A DNA stretch of 64,000 nucleotides from CAXBDP01 sp963974465 (lineage in GTDB: Bacteria; Bacteroidota; Bacteroidia; Cytophagales; Cyclobacteriaceae), in the NCBI GenBank assembly GCA_049340005.1, contig JBMPIY010000008.1; one strand, 5' to 3'. Shown in pieces: positions 1 through 8,448 of the stretch. The stretch's first letter is position 1; every line of letters starts with the position of its first letter. Below the pieces are notes generated by a model. That model saw only the letters and a list, made by a program, of their open reading frames with translations, was not told the origin of the DNA and did not search any database. The translations under genes and the position numbers were made by a program.

Positions 1-1835
1 ATAATACCAGTTAATAATGTAGTAACGTTTGCATCTATGATTGAGCTATATGCTTTTTCATAACCCAATTTAATAGCGTTTAAAAGATTTACTCCTTTAC
101 CTAATTCCTCTCTAATCCTTTCAAATATCAGTACGTTGGCATCAATTGACATACCGATGATTAATACAATACCCGCAATACCTGGTAGTGTAAGAGCGGC
201 ATTAAGTTGAGCCAAGATGCCTACGATAAAGAACATGTTGAAAACCAAGGCAAGGATAGCGACAGCACCACCTTTGGCATAGTAAGCAAACATAAATAAT
301 ACTACTAAAGCCAAACCAACTACAATGGAAATGATGCCTTGTGCTTGAGCTTCTTGTCCAAGTGTTGGGCCGATAATTCCATACTCAACAATCTGGGTAG
401 GAGCTGGTAGAGCACCTGCTTTCAATAAGTTTGCAAGGTCTCTAGCTTCAGTAATTTCGAAATTACCGGTAATTTCTGAGCTTCCTCCAGATATTTCACT
501 TTGTACCGTTGGTGCAGTAAGCACATAGTTGTCAAGTACAATTGCTACTCTTTTACCAATATTTTCGCCAGTGATTCTTCTCCAGTTTTTAGCACCATTA
601 GAGTTCATGGTCATGCTAATGGCTGGTCTTGATCTCTGATCGAACGACTGTCTTGCATCTGTAATCACATCCCCACCAAGTGCTGGTTCAGAATTACGCC
701 CTTTTTTCAAGGCGATCAATTCCAATGTTTCAGTTCCATCAGTTCCTACAATTGGACTAATAGACCAAGCAAATGATAAATTGTTATTTAGAAGAGCATT
801 TACTTCATCTCTTTCTAAGATTCTGTTTATTCTTGCAGTATCTCTTACTTCGTAAGCTAATCCAAATTGAGATCTATTTAATGACAACAATGGCGATACT
901 TGGCTGCCCAATAAATCTTGATCTGTATCTTGAGCTAATTCTGCTTCTAGATCATCTAATTCAGTTGAATCACCAGCCACTGAATCTTGCTCAAGGGCTA
1001 ATTCATCTTCTAAATTAGTCTCAGATGTTGCGGGTGCTTTTGCTTTTTCTTCGGCAACTAAGAAATCGTTAACAGCTTGGATTGATGCACCGTATTCTTG
1101 GATATCCCAAACCTCCCAAAATTCTAACTTAGCAACTCCTTGAAGCAATCTTTTTACTCTTTCAGGATTATCCACACCAGGCAATTCAATTTGGATACGT
1201 CCACTACCTTGTAGCTTTTGGATACTTGGCTGAGATGTACCGAAACGGTCGATCCTAGTTCTTAAGATATTGAATGAGCGATCAATGGCATCTTCAACCT
1301 CTTTGTTTATCTCAGCAAGAATTTGATCGTCAGGAGTGTTAAAATCAAACCTCCCGCTATTCGCTGCAGTTGCGAATATATTTGCTAATGATTGGTCAGG
1401 ATTGTTTTCTTTGAATGCATCGTAAAAGTGGCTTGTATAGTTTCCACCTTGTTCACGCACTCTTACGTTTGCTTGAGCGATTGCATTTTCAACCTCAGGC
1501 CCCGAATTTCTTCCTGCTAAACCACGAATAATATCGGATGGGTCGATTTCGAGGGTTACTTGCATACCGCCTTGCAAATCGAGACCAAGTCCAAGCTCAG
1601 TTTCTTTTACTTCTTGGAACGTATATGCAATTCCAAATAGGTTATAAACTGGTTCTCTCCATACGGAGTCCAAGTATTGCTGTTTTTTAGTAAAATCGAT
1701 ATTGCCTGCCTCGTCTGTTGCATATTCTGTAGCATTTTCTTGCACAGAGCTAGATACAAACGTGAAAGACAAATAGTATAAACACAGAAGTGTTGTAACT
1801 ATCGAGATGAATATAACTCCACCTTTGTTACGCAT
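1..1835 (-). CDS. secD: SecDF protein-export membrane subunit (partial, 5' part)
   Basis: Accessory subunit of the Sec translocon that uses the proton gradient to pull proteins across the inner membrane. About 611 residues from the start codon (complement of 1833-1835) are present and the C-terminus runs off the left edge. An N-terminal membrane helix starts MRNKGG, followed by the SecD hallmark LGLDLQGG, a large periplasmic domain with an acidic insertion rich in Glu/Asp, the SecD segment EARDLANLLKAGALPAP, and then the first C-terminal membrane helices with IGMSIDANVLIFERIREE. In Bacteroidota SecD and SecF are normally one chain of about 1000 residues. I infer that fusion here but the SecF half is not visible. 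No frameshift is seen. Confidence 0.95.
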   Translation of the reverse strand, partial: MRNKGGVIFISIVTTLLCLYYLSFTFVSSSVQENATEYATDEAGNIDFTKKQQYLDSVWREPVYNLFGIAYTFQEVKETELGLGLDLQGGMQVTLEIDPSDIIRGLAGRNSGPEVENAIAQANVRVREQGGNYTSHFYDAFKENNPDQSLANIFATAANSGRFDFNTPDDQILAEINKEVEDAIDRSFNILRTRIDRFGTSQPSIQKLQGSGRIQIELPGVDNPERVKRLLQGVAKLEFWEVWDIQEYGASIQAVNDFLVAEEKAKAPATSETNLEDELALEQDSVAGDSTELDDLEAELAQDTDQDLLGSQVSPLLSLNRSQFGLAYEVRDTARINRILERDEVNALLNNNLSFAWSISPIVGTDGTETLELIALKKGRNSEPALGGDVITDARQSFDQRSRPAISMTMNSNGAKNWRRITGENIGKRVAIVLDNYVLTAPTVQSEISGGSSEITGNFEITEARDLANLLKAGALPAPTQIVEYGIIGPTLGQEAQAQGIISIVVGLALVVLFMFAYYAKGGAVAILALVFNMFFIVGILAQLNAALTLPGIAGIVLIIGMSIDANVLIFERIREELGKGVNLLNAIKLGYEKAYSSIIDANVTTLLTGI

Positions 1836-1903
1836 AGTTGTAATATTTAGAAATGGAAAAATGTGTTTTTAATGAAAATTTTGATCTAAGGAATTAGATC
1901 AAA

Positions 1904-2278
1904 TTAAGGGGCATTAGGCGAAATTATTCGTCTAAAGAGTACTTTTGAAAACCTAACTATAGGCTCTGGAGTGAGAACTTCAGTCCATACTATCTTCTTC
2001 TCCTGTAGTGGAGATTCCCATAATAAGGATACTTCTTGATTTTTGTTGAGTTGCTTTAATACGGGTACAGTTGCCTCGTAAGAGCTTACTTGAATTTCCT
2101 CATTGCCTTCACTATTCGAGTCATCATCAGTAGACTGTGTAGAATCTTGTAGATGAGAGTTAGCCGAGATTGCAATAATAGATGCTGGCTGAACCACAAT
2201 AATGAATACCGCAGTAAATAAGGCTGCAAGCATTATTGCTGATTTTTTGAGCTGTTTTATTTTAGTGATGCTTCTCAT
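1904..2278 (-). CDS. Hypothetical single-pass membrane or secreted protein
   Basis: I do not recognise this 124-residue protein. A basic N-terminus (MRSITKIKQLKK) precedes one hydrophobic segment at about residues 14-37, then an acidic Ser/Asp/Glu-rich stretch at about 43-62, and a basic C-terminus. It lies between uridine kinase and secDF in the same direction, 68 bp before the secDF start, so co-transcription with secDF is possible. A promoter-like TTG-N19-TAGTTTTG sits directly before its start codon. The order of hydrophobic, acidic and short globular parts suggests an envelope protein with its C-terminus outside. No function is claimed. Confidence 0.6.
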   Translation of the reverse strand: MRSITKIKQLKKSAIMLAALFTAVFIIVVQPASIIAISANSHLQDSTQSTDDDSNSEGNEEIQVSSYEATVPVLKQLNKNQEVSLLWESPLQEKKIVWTEVLTPEPIVRFSKVLFRRIISPNAP

Positions 2279-2287
2279 TTTGGCCTA

Positions 2288-2317
2288 CAAAACTATAAAG
2301 CTTTTGTCAATTCACAA
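2288..2317 (-). promoter_or_regulatory. Candidate Bacteroidota promoter before the 124-residue gene
   Basis: On the minus strand TTG (2317-2315) is followed by 19 bases and then TAGTTTTG (2295-2288), an exact match to the Bacteroidota -33/-7 pattern TTG-N19-TAnnTTTG. Transcription would begin only a few bases before the start codon at 2278, giving a very short leader. Confidence 0.5.
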
Positions 2318-2364
2318 TAGCGGGAGGAAATTGTTTCTCGAATAGCCTGCTAAATATCAATCTT

Positions 2365-2991
2365 TTAATGATTTTTCAGCTTGTTATTTAGATAAACAAC
2401 CAATACATCCATTGCATTTTTGAAATGGTTGTTGTTGGGAATCACCAAGTCAGCATCGCTTTTGAATGGCGCAATGTACTTTTCATAAGTAGGTGCAACA
2501 TGTCGATCGTAGCGATATAGTACATCTTCAAGATCATAGCCACGTTCATCACGGTCACGGATAATCCTTCTCGAAAGTTTGATATATTCTTTGGCGTCGA
2601 TGAAAATTTTTAGATCAAGCAAGCTGGCGACCTCAGGATAATAAAATACGAAAATACCTTCTACAACAATTATTGGGGCTGGTGAAAAGGTTAATACTTC
2701 GGGCTTTGCTTCAGGATTATTAAAAGCATATTCCAGCTTGCTTACAGTTCGTCCAGCGAGTAGTTCGCGGATATCATGTGCAAATTGTTCGTAATCTATT
2801 GAATTGGGCGTATCAAAATTCTTGATTCCCATATCGTCAATGGGCTGTAATTCGCGAGCACGGTAGTAGTTGTCTTGCGATATAAGACAGATTTCCTTAT
2901 TAGGAAACGACTTTATTAGGGTATTGAGGAATAAGGTTTTACCTGATGCACTGCCACCTGTAATGCCTATGATGTATGGTTTGGTCATCAT
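2365..2991 (-). CDS. udk: Uridine kinase
   Basis: Phosphorylates uridine (and usually cytidine) to the monophosphate in pyrimidine salvage; cytosolic. The 208 residues contain the P-loop GGSASGKT at 12-19, the substrate-binding stretch SQDNYY at about 38, and NFDTPNSID, all typical of the uridine kinase/phosphoribulokinase family; the length is normal. The start ATGATG overlaps the stop of rdgB as TAATG, so the two genes are translationally coupled and belong to one nucleotide-metabolism operon. The second Met could also be the start. Confidence 0.93.
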   Translation of the reverse strand: MMTKPYIIGITGGSASGKTLFLNTLIKSFPNKEICLISQDNYYRARELQPIDDMGIKNFDTPNSIDYEQFAHDIRELLAGRTVSKLEYAFNNPEAKPEVLTFSPAPIIVVEGIFVFYYPEVASLLDLKIFIDAKEYIKLSRRIIRDRDERGYDLEDVLYRYDRHVAPTYEKYIAPFKSDADLVIPNNNHFKNAMDVLVVYLNNKLKNH

Positions 2992-3581
2992 TAAGCTTGG
3001 TCTATTTCATTTTGTTTAAGGAATTCGACGAGCTTTTTCACTGCAATTGCTCGATGGCTTATTTTATTTTTTTCTTCGCGACTCATCTCCGCAAAAGTAC
3101 AATCATATCCATCAGGAACAAAAATAGGATCATAACCAAAGCCATCTTTCCCTCTCATTTCATCGATTATTTTGCCCTTTACTATGCCAATAAACTGTTC
3201 TTCACCGTTTTTCCAAGTTAAGGTTATCACAGTTTTGAATTGAGCGGCTCGATTTTCATTGCCATTTAAATTGCGCAATAGCTTCTGCATATTAGCAATG
3301 TCGCTTCTTTCTCCTCCCGCATACCTTGCTGAATACACTCCGGGTTCTCCATCGATTGCTTCAACTTCTAATCCCGAATCATCTGCGAAACTGGGCATTC
3401 CAAATTTCTTAAAACTAAAGCGAGCCTTTAATATAGAATTTCCCTCCAGTGTAGATTCAGTTTCCGGAATATCCTCTGTATACTTAAGGTCATGCAAATT
3501 CAGAATTTCAAATTGATCGCCCAATAGCTGATTTACTTCTTTGGTTTTATTAAGGTTTTGGGTGGCGAAACAGATTTTCAT
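2991..3581 (-). CDS. rdgB: XTP/dITP diphosphatase (RdgB/HAM1)
   Basis: House-cleaning pyrophosphatase that hydrolyses dITP, XTP and related non-canonical purine nucleotides to monophosphates, which keeps them out of DNA. The 196-residue protein starts MKICFATQNLNKTKE, matching the family N-terminal phosphate loop (T/S-x-N-x-x-K). It also has SFADDSGLEV with the catalytic acidic residues, GVYSARYAG, and GKDGFGYDPIF. Length is typical. It is the first gene of a two-gene unit with udk. Confidence 0.93.
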   Translation of the reverse strand: MKICFATQNLNKTKEVNQLLGDQFEILNLHDLKYTEDIPETESTLEGNSILKARFSFKKFGMPSFADDSGLEVEAIDGEPGVYSARYAGGERSDIANMQKLLRNLNGNENRAAQFKTVITLTWKNGEEQFIGIVKGKIIDEMRGKDGFGYDPIFVPDGYDCTFAEMSREEKNKISHRAIAVKKLVEFLKQNEIDQA

Positions 3582-3671
3582 AATACTGAATTGGAAAGTA
3601 ATTAATGATGATTTTATCTAAAAAATGTTTCTATTCAACATTTTCAATGGAAATGGAGCGGGAGGGAAAAG

Positions 3672-3704
3672 AAAAAGGTGCCCAATTTGGACACCTTTTA
3701 AAAT
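3672..3704 (-). terminator. Rho-independent terminator of the 176-residue FKBP gene
   Basis: An inverted repeat with arms AAAGGTG and CACCTTT, extended by CC/GG pairs around AATT, lies just after the stop of the FKBP gene. It is followed on the minus strand by a run of T (A-rich on +). Flanking A and T runs could let it act in both directions. Confidence 0.75.
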
Positions 3705-3706
3705 AT

Positions 3707-4237
3707 TTAGGGCCTAACAGAAATTAGGTGAACATCGAAAATTAGAATGCCTCTGTCTGGTATAATTCCACCAGGAGAATAGGCACCGTAAGCTAATGGA
3801 GAAGGAACATAAAATGTAGCTCTACCATTTTCTTTCAAATATTGGAAACCAATATCCCAACCTTCGATTACTGCACCAGTCTGATATCTAAACTCATAAG
3901 GCGTATAGGCTCTATTTGGACTGTAAATTCCAGCATCCCTAGCTACTTGCTCATAACTCGTGTCGAAAACTTGACCATTAAGTAGTTTTCCAGTATAATT
4001 CACTCTGAGGATATTTCCAGCTGTAGGAATACCCCCTGCGCCAGGTTCATGCACTACATAAAACAAACCCTTGTTGTGATATTGCGCAGAAATATCATTG
4101 GCGGCGAAATACTCCTGTAGTACTTGAGTGTCTTCTTTCAATTGTTCTTCTGGATCATACAAGTCGTTATCCCTAAAGCAAGAAGATTGAAGTAAGACCA
4201 TTGCAAAAATGGCTGTAAGAGCAAAAATTTTGTTCAT
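3707..4237 (-). CDS. FKBP-type peptidyl-prolyl isomerase, lipoprotein
   Basis: Prolyl isomerase that assists folding in the periplasm or at the membrane. The first 20 residues are a lipoprotein signal ending LLQSSC, so Cys20 is the predicted lipid-bearing residue. After a short linker, residues about 75-176 form one FKBP domain with RVNYTGKLLNGQVFDTS, VIEGWDIGFQYL and IPDRGILIFDVHLISV. It follows a second FKBP gene by 5 bp in the same direction, so they form an operon with the DHH phosphoesterase. Paired FKBP lipoproteins like this are common in Bacteroidota. Confidence 0.9.
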   Translation of the reverse strand: MNKIFALTAIFAMVLLQSSCFRDNDLYDPEEQLKEDTQVLQEYFAANDISAQYHNKGLFYVVHEPGAGGIPTAGNILRVNYTGKLLNGQVFDTSYEQVARDAGIYSPNRAYTPYEFRYQTGAVIEGWDIGFQYLKENGRATFYVPSPLAYGAYSPGGIIPDRGILIFDVHLISVRP

Positions 4238-4242
4238 TTAGA

Positions 4243-5181
4243 TTATTCTTTGGTTATATCAACCATCTCAACGTCAAACATCAAAATAGAGTTTTCTGTA
4301 ATTTCTGCGCTGCGTGCTTGCGGACCATATGCTAATGGTGATGGAATATAAATTGTCCCTTTTGATCCTTTTGGGAACATCATAAGGCCTTCGTCCCAAC
4401 CACGAATTACCATGCCTTGACCTACAGTGAATTGAAGTGGTTCGTATTCTCTTTGTTCGGAATATTTGCCAGCTTCTTTCGCAACACTTTCTATACTTGT
4501 ATCAAAAACTCTTCCGTCAAGTAATTTACCAACATAATGTACTTTCACTTGGTCACCTGCTTCTGGCAATGGTCCTGAGCCTGGCTCTGTTATTATATAT
4601 CTTAAGCCGTTGTTTGCCACTTGTGCAGTTATATTATTATCTGCCAGATATTTGTCAATAATAGCAATGTCAGTTTCTGTTTGTGCGGCGGCCTTCTCTT
4701 CTGCTTCTCTTTGGCTTCTAGCCATAAATTCCTGTTGCAATGCTTGAATCCCTGCTTCATCTTCAACATTGGTAACTCCTAGTATTACAGTTAACATTTC
4801 GTCTGGAGAAACGCCTTGAGGAATGTTTTGTGGTCCATAAGCATCCAATGCCGAAAGTTTAATGTGAAGGCTATCACCCACTCTTTTCCCTAATAGAAAT
4901 GCTTCTTCTACTTTGTTGTTTGGAGCTAATGAATCACTAACTGGAAAAATTTGTGGAAATCCACTATCCAAAGAGCTAAAAAGCACTGAATCCTTGTCAT
5001 TACAAAGCTCAAGGTTCATTACTAGGAATTCACCATTTTTAACTTCATCACCTGAACCTTTGGTAATGTAGGTGTAAGTTAATCCTGATTCTGTAGTTTG
5101 CTCAGTTTGTGTATCACATGCTGAAATGATGGCTGTAAATGCAAATATTGTTGCGATCCAGCCGGCTGATTTTAAAATCAT
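4243..5181 (-). CDS. FKBP-type peptidyl-prolyl isomerase, two-domain lipoprotein
   Basis: A 312-residue prolyl isomerase exported as a lipoprotein (signal ends AIISAC, lipid Cys22). Residues about 195-312 are a complete FKBP domain with VKVHYVGKLLDGRVFDTS, VIRGWDEGLMMFPKG and ENSILMFDVEMVDI. Residues about 30-140 look like a worn FKBP-like domain (YTYITKGSGDEVKNGEFL, GDSLHIKLSALDAYGP) without the catalytic core. This part resembles the chaperone-like extra domains of trigger-factor-type or FkpA-type isomerases, which is inference. A charged helical linker rich in Glu/Ala joins the two. It lies between the DHH phosphoesterase and the smaller FKBP gene, with 5-12 bp gaps. Confidence 0.9.
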   Translation of the reverse strand: MILKSAGWIATIFAFTAIISACDTQTEQTTESGLTYTYITKGSGDEVKNGEFLVMNLELCNDKDSVLFSSLDSGFPQIFPVSDSLAPNNKVEEAFLLGKRVGDSLHIKLSALDAYGPQNIPQGVSPDEMLTVILGVTNVEDEAGIQALQQEFMARSQREAEEKAAAQTETDIAIIDKYLADNNITAQVANNGLRYIITEPGSGPLPEAGDQVKVHYVGKLLDGRVFDTSIESVAKEAGKYSEQREYEPLQFTVGQGMVIRGWDEGLMMFPKGSKGTIYIPSPLAYGPQARSAEITENSILMFDVEMVDITKE

Positions 5182-5192
5182 TATTGGTTTAT

Positions 5193-6206
5193 TTAATTGT
5201 TAATAAGTTGTTCTTTTACTTCGATAAGAGCATTTCTAAATTTGCTAACCGTATCTTCCAAGCTAGTAGTCGATTGACCCCCCGCAGCGTTTTTATGGCC
5301 TCCACCTTCAAAATAGGTTCTAGCAAAATCATTCACAGAAAAATCACCTACTGATCGGAAGGACATTTTTACAGCAACTGCTCTATCGATAATTACTGCT
5401 GCAAATACGATTCCGTTAATAGAAAGAGCATAATTTACTATGCCTTCTGTATCACCAGTCTTGGATGAAAATTTCTTCAAATCTTCTTGGCTAATAACAA
5501 AATAGGCAGTTCTCAATTCTGGTAATACAATTAACTTTTGTGAAAGTGCATATCCTAGAAATTGAAGTCGCTCTACTGAATTGTTATCGTAAATTAATTT
5601 GGATACCTTGGAGACATCCACACCCATATCTATTAGTTCTGCTGTGATCAAGTGCACCTTTTTGGTTGTATTTGGATGCTTAAATGATCCAGTATCAGTC
5701 ATGATACCAGCGTAAATAGCCTCTCCGATTGCAGCATCGATTAATTCAGGATCTCCAAAATGGTGAATCAAATCAAAGATCAATTCCGCGGTAGAAGCAG
5801 CGCTAGTGTCGTGTAATACGTAATCGGCAAAATCTTCTGGTTCAGGATGATGGTCGATATGGAGTTTTTTCCCTCCCGCATTTCTTACAAGGTCGCCCAT
5901 TTCATTGATTCGCTTGAGCACCGGAAAATCCAAACACACAATCAGTTCTGCTTCTTCTATTAGTTTGGCAGACACTTCTTGATTTCCTTCTTCAAATATA
6001 ATTACCTCATCATTTCCCGACATCCAATTCAAAAAATTGGGGTAATCAGTAGGAGTGATAACAGTAACTTGGTGATTCTTCTTCTTTAAATAGCCTGCCA
6101 ATCCCAACGATGAGCCTAATGCATCTGCATCCGGCTTATGGTGTGTTGTGATCACCACTTTTCGTGGGTTTTGGAGGAATTCTGTTAAACCCTGTAGTTT
6201 TTGCAT
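5193..6206 (-). CDS. DHH/DHHA1 phosphoesterase (NrnA-like)
   Basis: Cytosolic metal-dependent phosphoesterase of the DHH family. Relatives (NrnA) degrade short oligoribonucleotides and/or dephosphorylate 3'-phosphoadenosine 5'-phosphate. The 337 residues show motif I TTHHKPDADALGSSLG at about 20, the aspartate segment CLDFP, the DHH motif DHHPEP at about 138, and the C-terminal DHHA1 glycine-rich GGGHKNAAGG near 306. Length matches NrnA. It is the first gene of an operon with two FKBP genes and is divergent from ndk. Which substrate is used cannot be read from sequence. Confidence 0.88.
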   Translation of the reverse strand: MQKLQGLTEFLQNPRKVVITTHHKPDADALGSSLGLAGYLKKKNHQVTVITPTDYPNFLNWMSGNDEVIIFEEGNQEVSAKLIEEAELIVCLDFPVLKRINEMGDLVRNAGGKKLHIDHHPEPEDFADYVLHDTSAASTAELIFDLIHHFGDPELIDAAIGEAIYAGIMTDTGSFKHPNTTKKVHLITAELIDMGVDVSKVSKLIYDNNSVERLQFLGYALSQKLIVLPELRTAYFVISQEDLKKFSSKTGDTEGIVNYALSINGIVFAAVIIDRAVAVKMSFRSVGDFSVNDFARTYFEGGGHKNAAGGQSTTSLEDTVSKFRNALIEVKEQLINN

Positions 6207-6353
6207 GCTTTAGTTCAAACCGGAATTTACCCCGCTTGTTGTTAGACAAGATGCAAAACTGAGAAGAAAATTTGACAATCAAAAAAAATGGCATTTCGAC
6301 GCCATAAAATTGAGCAAATTTTGAAATGCTTAGGGCAATAAGGTTTAATGTTC

Positions 6354-6361
6354 TAATTTTG
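6354..6361 (+). promoter_or_regulatory. Candidate -7 box of the ndk promoter
   Basis: TAATTTTG matches the Bacteroidota -7 consensus TAnnTTTG exactly and lies 27 bases before the ndk start codon. No convincing -33 TTG at the usual spacing is visible, so only the -7 box is claimed. Confidence 0.4.
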
Positions 6362-6388
6362 CAGCCGAATTAACAAAACATATTCAAA

Positions 6389-6808
6389 ATGTCAGGAAAC
6401 AAGACTTTTACGATGTTGAAGCCGGATGCCACTAGCGCAAATAATACCGGTGCAATTATCAAAATGATGGAAGAAGCAGGCTTCAAGATTGTAGCCATGA
6501 AAAGAACTCGCATGACAGCAGAGGTGGCTGGACAATTTTATGCAGTGCATAGCGAAAGACCGTTCTACGCTGATTTGTGTGCGTATATGTCATCAGGCCC
6601 AATAGTCGCTATGATTTTAGAAAAGGACAATGCAGTTGCAGATTTCCGTGCTTTAATTGGTGCTACTGACCCTGCTAAAGCAGAAAAAGGTACTATCCGT
6701 AACTTATTCGCAAAGTCGATAGAAGCGAATGCCGTTCACGGTTCTGATTCGGACGAGAATGCTGAAATCGAAGGTAACTTCTTTTTCTCTGCTCTTGAGA
6801 GATTCTAG
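6389..6808 (+). CDS. ndk: Nucleoside diphosphate kinase
   Basis: Transfers the gamma phosphate of ATP to other nucleoside diphosphates through a phospho-histidine; cytosolic. The 139-residue protein has the usual length, the N-terminal TFTMLKPDA, and the active-site segment ANAVHGSDS, whose His carries the phosphate. It is monocistronic: a hairpin terminator follows 25 bases after the stop. The DHH phosphoesterase gene is divergent from it, with about 180 bp between start codons. Confidence 0.97.
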   Translation: MSGNKTFTMLKPDATSANNTGAIIKMMEEAGFKIVAMKRTRMTAEVAGQFYAVHSERPFYADLCAYMSSGPIVAMILEKDNAVADFRALIGATDPAKAEKGTIRNLFAKSIEANAVHGSDSDENAEIEGNFFFSALERF

Positions 6809-6832
6809 TCCATCGGATTTATTGGAATATAG

Positions 6833-6864
6833 AAAACGAAGGCTGATGCAGTCTTCGTTTTTTT
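6833..6864 (+). terminator. Rho-independent terminator after ndk
   Basis: Stem AAAACGAAG/CTTCGTTTT with an 11-base loop and a following T run, placed 25 bases after the ndk stop codon. Confidence 0.8.
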
Positions 6865-6892
6865 ATGCTCAGGATCGAGAATTTTAAGACAT

Positions 6893-6925
6893 AAAAAAAA
6901 CCCTTCTCAAAAATGAAAAGGGTTT
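6893..6925 (-). terminator. Rho-independent terminator of tRNA-His
   Basis: Stem AAACCCTT/AAGGGTTT with a 12-base loop. Read on the minus strand it is followed by a run of T (A run at 6893-6900), 9 bases after the tRNA-His 3' end. Confidence 0.75.
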
Positions 6926-6933
6926 CTAAAATG

Positions 6934-7008
6934 GGTGAAAGACGGGATTCGAACCCGCGGCCTCTAGTGCCACAAACTAGCGCTCTAACCGACTGAGCTA
7001 CAATCACC
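6934..7008 (-). tRNA. tRNA-His (anticodon GTG)
   Basis: Cloverleaf on the minus strand. The D stem GCTC/GAGC, anticodon stem CTAGT/ACTAG around loop TTGTGGC (GTG, His) and T arm GCGGG-TTCGAAT-CCCGT are intact. An extra G at position -1 facing C73 is encoded, which is the histidine identity element. CCA is not encoded. The acceptor stem is odd: the 5' strand GTGATTG and 3' strand CTTTCAC leave two adjacent T-T mismatches at pairs 5-68 and 6-67. Confidence 0.93.
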
Positions 7009-7101
7009 ATTTTTGGGAGTACAAAAGTAGATGTTTGCATCTATTTTGCCAAAACTTTGTGCGTTATTTTTATTGAGCTTCAAATAAGCATGTTACCTCG
7101 A

Positions 7102-8436
7102 CTAGCGATCAAATACTAATCGTTGCCCTAATCCTCCTTCTATAATTTCACCATGCTCATATGCCAAACGGCCATTTATGAAAGTATGGCTTACAGCAGA
7201 TTGAAATTTCTGACCTTCGAATGGTGACCAACCGCATTTATAGAGCAGATTGCTTTTTTTCACCTCCCAAGGTGAATTCAGATCTACCAATACCAAATCT
7301 GCCATATACCCTTCTCTGATATAGCCTCTATCTTTCACAGCAAACATATCCGCTACGTTGTGGCACATCATTTTGACAATATGCTCTAGACTGATTTTGC
7401 CTTGGTGAAAAAACTCCAACATTGCCACAAGGCTATGCTGAATAAGCGGCCCGCCAGATGGCGCTTTGAGGTAATCTTGCATTTTTTCCTCTAATGTATG
7501 TGGAGCATGGTCTGTGGCAATTACATCTATTCTGCCATCGAGTACAGCTGCAAATATTGCCTCTCGATCTTGTTCCGATTTTACAGCCGGATTCCATTTG
7601 ATAAAATTGCCTTTGCTGCCATAATCCTTCTCGCTAAACCAAAGATGATGCACGCAAGCCTCGGCAGTGATCTTTTTTTCGGCAAGCGGAATAGTATTGT
7701 CAAACTGATCTAATTCGCGGGAGGTTGAAATGTGCAGGATATGCAATCGGCTGCCATATTTTTTGGCCAATGAAATTGCATAAGACGATGACTTGTAGCA
7801 AGCTTCTGCATTTCGAATTTTTGGATGGAAAGAAGCGTCTATACTCTCGCCAAACTCTTCAATTATTTTAGCTTGATTTGCTTTAATCATTGGGTCATCC
7901 TCGCAATGTGTGGCAATAAGCATTGGTGCATGTTCGAAAATGCCTTCTAATGCTTTAATATCATCTACCACCAAATTACCTGTGGAGGAACCCATGAAAA
8001 TCTTTATTCCCGCTATATTCTTAGGATTGGCTTTTTTTATTTCCTCCAAATTGTGATTGGATGTGCCTAGGTAAAATGAATAATTTGCCAAACTGGTATT
8101 GGCGGCAATCTTAAATTTATCCTCTAACAGCTCCAAAGTAGTTGCAGCTGGCGATGTATTTGGCATTTCCATAAAGCTAGTAACACCTCCCGCCACCGCT
8201 GCACGCGACTCGGTATAGATATCTGCTTTGTGTGTGAGCCCAGGTTCCCTGAAGTGTACTTGGTCGTCAATCAAGCCAGGAAGCAAATATTTACCTCCCG
8301 CATCTATTACATTAGCATCTGAATCAGAGATAGTCCCAGCAATTTTTTCAATCCTTTCTCCTGCTATCAGTACATCGGCCTGAATGATCTTGCCTTCGTT
8401 GACTATATTTGCGTTGGTTATCAGTATTTTCGACAT
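7102..8436 (-). CDS. pyrC: Dihydroorotase
   Basis: Cyclises N-carbamoyl-aspartate to dihydroorotate, the third step of pyrimidine synthesis; cytosolic zinc amidohydrolase. The 444 residues have the family N-terminal metal segment DDQVHFREPG at about 58, the lysine segment IKIFMGSSTG, metal ligands in ATHCEDD and LHILHIST, the catalytic Asp in IATDHAPHT, and a C-terminal GYMADLVLVD. The usual HxH metal pair reads QVH, so the first ligand is Gln. I recall this variant from other Bacteroidota dihydroorotases, so the enzyme is probably active. Its start lies 12 bp from that of the divergent helicase gene. Confidence 0.92.
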   Translation of the reverse strand: MSKILITNANIVNEGKIIQADVLIAGERIEKIAGTISDSDANVIDAGGKYLLPGLIDDQVHFREPGLTHKADIYTESRAAVAGGVTSFMEMPNTSPAATTLELLEDKFKIAANTSLANYSFYLGTSNHNLEEIKKANPKNIAGIKIFMGSSTGNLVVDDIKALEGIFEHAPMLIATHCEDDPMIKANQAKIIEEFGESIDASFHPKIRNAEACYKSSSYAISLAKKYGSRLHILHISTSRELDQFDNTIPLAEKKITAEACVHHLWFSEKDYGSKGNFIKWNPAVKSEQDREAIFAAVLDGRIDVIATDHAPHTLEEKMQDYLKAPSGGPLIQHSLVAMLEFFHQGKISLEHIVKMMCHNVADMFAVKDRGYIREGYMADLVLVDLNSPWEVKKSNLLYKCGWSPFEGQKFQSAVSHTFINGRLAYEHGEIIEGGLGQRLVFDR

Positions 8437-8448
8437 AATAGTTTATTT

